From the NCBI GenBank assembly GCA_028285545.1, contig JANQPA010000010.1, positions 1 to 64,000 on the forward strand: a stretch of DNA of 64,000 nucleotides, read 5' to 3'. Positions 62,562-64,000 of the stretch are shown here, one piece after another (within the stretch, counting starts at the first letter, position 1; each line of letters opens with the position of its first letter). The position numbers and the translations under genes were made by a program. The stretch comes from Saprospiraceae bacterium. Lineage in GTDB: Bacteria; Bacteroidota; Bacteroidia; Chitinophagales; Saprospiraceae. Under the pieces are notes generated by a model. The model was given only the letters and a program-made list of their open reading frames with translations, was not told the DNA's origin and made no database searches.

Positions 62562-62662
62562 GAAAGTAAAAAGTATTAAGTAGAAGAACAAAATTCGATA
62601 AATACTAGAAATCTTAAATTTAGGAGCACCAATCCTTTTACTTTCTACCTTTTACCTTCTAC
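62562..62662. repeat. Imperfect palindrome containing the dispersed repeat, copy B
   Basis: A 25-bp arm at 62562-62586 (GAAAGTAAAAAGTATTAAGT...) is complementary, with about five mismatches, to 62635-62659. The right part, 62632-62662 on the minus strand, matches the 31-bp repeat at 26315-26345. The palindrome lies in the 290-bp gap between the two sortilin-like genes. It may be a remnant or unit of a dispersed repeat family. Confidence 0.5.
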
Positions 62663-62678
62663 ACTCATTGCTTCACAA

Positions 62679-62723
62679 CCTGCTTTACTTAAACGGACCG
62701 ACCTACTTAAAGCAGGCCGGTCC
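62679..62723 (-). terminator. Nested inverted repeats downstream of the partial sortilin-like gene
   Basis: CCTGCTTTA (62679-62687) pairs with TAAAGCAGG (62708-62716), and GGACCG (62695-62700) pairs with CGGTCC (62718-62723). The two stems overlap, so only one can form at a time. They stand 24 bp beyond the stop of the minus-strand gene at 62747. This could be a terminator with alternative folds; no clear T-run follows. Confidence 0.45.
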
Positions 62724-62746
62724 ATTTGCATAATAATAGAAAAACT

Positions 62747-64000
62747 TTATTGATTACCTCCTAAGGGCTGACCAGCAATCCATGGAGCTCCTGCACTCAT
62801 CAGGGCTTTTTCCATTTTTGGAATGTCTTGCTCCCGCATAGTAATCACCATATCCTTGATTGCGCCGATTTCTTTTTGAGCAATTCTGAGACTTTCTCTC
62901 TGCGTCTTGGTAGGTCCATAATTTGAGAATAATCCTCTCATGGCATTGAACATTCTGGATTGGATAGTAGGGTTAGTCCGCTCACCGATCGCTCGTTGAG
63001 GGCCACCGCCATTTACTTGTTTCCGAATGTCAGTCATTTTTACTTTCAAATCATGCAACTGTTTGTCAAGTAGACCCGGATCGACTGGTGTCCTGTTGAG
63101 GGCCGTCTCCATTGCAGTCACTCTGGCCATACTTTCATTTAACATGGTATTCACCTGTCCCATCGTTTCCTGGAAACCTTCAAAAGATTTTCTGAAAGCT
63201 AATATTTCGGACTCAGAATTTCCTTCCAAGGCTCCTTCATGCAGCAGCTCAACCTCAAAATTAACGGGTCCGGCTAACATTTTGGATTCCCCATTTACAT
63301 TTTCATACAAGGCTACTGAATAGGTACCTGGCAATGCAGGGGCACCGCCACCAAAAAAGCGTCTGCCACCTCTCTGTGCCTGAGCAGGATTGATAATGTT
63401 TTTAGATGCCAATTGCAAATTCCAAGCTATCCGATGCATACCTTTTCTGGCAGGACCATTAATTTTCCTGACAACTTGCCCTTTGCTATCCTTAACTACC
63501 AGTACTATGGAAGGCCTTGTCTCTTCCCGTTCTTTTTCCAATGCTTCCCAGCCTGGGAAAGGAATGTCCTCATTCTTTTTATTTAATGCAGCTTCTTTTT
63601 TCTTCCGGTCGGCTGCAAGGGAAGGATATTCTTTATTTAAATAATAGGTAAATTCTGCCCCGTAGGTAGGATTATCTGCCCTATAGGCGGCTGTTCCTAA
63701 GCTTCCCAATCTATTTCTACCGCGATACATCCATGCTTTTCGGGGCTTAAACAACATGGCCACTTGTTCTGCATTTTCTTCGGTGATTTCCCGAAGGGGA
63801 CTGTAATCATCCAGGACAAAGAATCCACGGCCGAAAGAAGCACCTACCAGGTCATTCTCACGTCTTTGGATGGTTACATCTCGGAAGGAAATAGTTGGTG
63901 CTCCACCTGTAAGTTTATACCATTTTTCTCCGGCATTTAAGGTGAAGTATAATCCCCATTCTGTTGCAGCAAAAAGCAATCCTGGTTTTACATGATCCTG
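62747..64000 (-). CDS. Sortilin/VPS10-like propeller protein, C-terminal part (5' end outside window)
   Basis: The frame is open to the last base of the window (an in-frame TTG at 63979 is not a real start), so only the last 417 residues are seen. The visible start is the end of the propeller (LLFAATEWGLYFTLNAGEKWYKLTGG ... GASFGRGFFVLDDYSPLREI). Then come a linker with a FlgD-like beta domain (VLVVKDSKGQVVRKINGPARKGMHRIAWNL) and a helical C-terminus (FRKSFEGFQETMGQVNTMLNESMARV). The layout parallels the protein encoded at 59304-62456 (QGRALWILDDLTPL there). This indicates tandem duplication of a long secreted propeller protein. No sorting domain closes the chain. Confidence 0.85.
   Translation of the reverse strand, partial: QDHVKPGLLFAATEWGLYFTLNAGEKWYKLTGGAPTISFRDVTIQRRENDLVGASFGRGFFVLDDYSPLREITEENAEQVAMLFKPRKAWMYRGRNRLGSLGTAAYRADNPTYGAEFTYYLNKEYPSLAADRKKKEAALNKKNEDIPFPGWEALEKEREETRPSIVLVVKDSKGQVVRKINGPARKGMHRIAWNLQLASKNIINPAQAQRGGRRFFGGGAPALPGTYSVALYENVNGESKMLAGPVNFEVELLHEGALEGNSESEILAFRKSFEGFQETMGQVNTMLNESMARVTAMETALNRTPVDPGLLDKQLHDLKVKMTDIRKQVNGGGPQRAIGERTNPTIQSRMFNAMRGLFSNYGPTKTQRESLRIAQKEIGAIKDMVITMREQDIPKMEKALMSAGAPWIAGQPLGGNQ

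Noticed and set aside
1..64000. CRISPR arrays, tRNA or rRNA genes, prophage and intact insertion sequences
   Set aside because: No regularly spaced repeats, cloverleaf or rRNA signatures, integrase or transposase frames were seen on either strand. The tandem repeats found are pairs only.

Overview
This window looks like a chromosomal segment of a free-living member of the Bacteroidota, most plausibly of the Saprospiria/Lewinella type. The assignment is inference from family content; no rRNA or single-copy marker gene is present. The supporting signs are: at least five secreted proteins with a C-terminal type IX secretion (T9SS) sorting domain of the Y-P-N-P type; propeller-type LytS-like histidine kinases with a LytTR regulator; ATPase-less FtsX/MacB-like permeases paired with PadR regulators; promoters of the TTG-N20-TAnnTTTG type; starts without Shine-Dalgarno sequences; and AT-rich DNA.

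Layout. 1-9.1 kb: the end of a T9SS cargo protein, a 162-bp palindromic element, an FtsX-like permease, a DUF2207 membrane protein, a thioredoxin-fold protein and a BNR-repeat secreted protein. 9.1-16.7 kb: an orphan propeller histidine kinase, an outer-membrane barrel, and a PadR/FtsX-permease pair whose promoter region carries a 25-bp direct repeat; the pair ends at a second, inverted copy of the 162-bp element. 17-24 kb: a C39-like papain-fold protein with tandem repeats, a complete histidine kinase/LytTR pair and a T9SS protein. 24.2-31.8 kb: an L-rhamnose catabolic operon of the RhaEW type (fused aldolase/dehydrogenase, isomerase, kinase, FMN hydroxy-acid dehydrogenase, NCS1-like permease). 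Together these would take L-rhamnose to DHAP and, via L-lactaldehyde and L-lactate, to pyruvate. 31.8-34.9 kb: a second PadR/permease pair. 35-43 kb: an M61-like peptidase, a T9SS protein overlapping a PLP decarboxylase tail-to-tail, a creatininase-family hydrolase, a decayed gene, a membrane AraC regulator and an NTF2-like protein.

43.1-55.5 kb is the most system-like region: an ECF-type sigma factor overlapping a membrane TPR protein (likely its anti-sigma partner), divergent from a lipoprotein, a membrane-anchored TPR-CHAT cysteine protease, a LamG/Ig secreted protein and a 1511-residue PKD/HYR T9SS protein. This could be a sigma-controlled surface module with its own caspase-like protease. 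55.6-64 kb: an NTF2-like protein, a porin-like barrel, a PL7 alginate lyase lipoprotein and two tandem sortilin/BNR propeller proteins, the last cut by the window end.

Non-coding structure of note: the paired 162-bp elements with conserved arms but different hairpin cores, the direct repeats upstream of both padR genes, a 31-bp dispersed repeat seen at two loci, a 44-bp near-perfect palindrome at 48.35 kb, and several hairpin terminators. No tRNA, rRNA, CRISPR array, prophage or intact insertion sequence was recognised.
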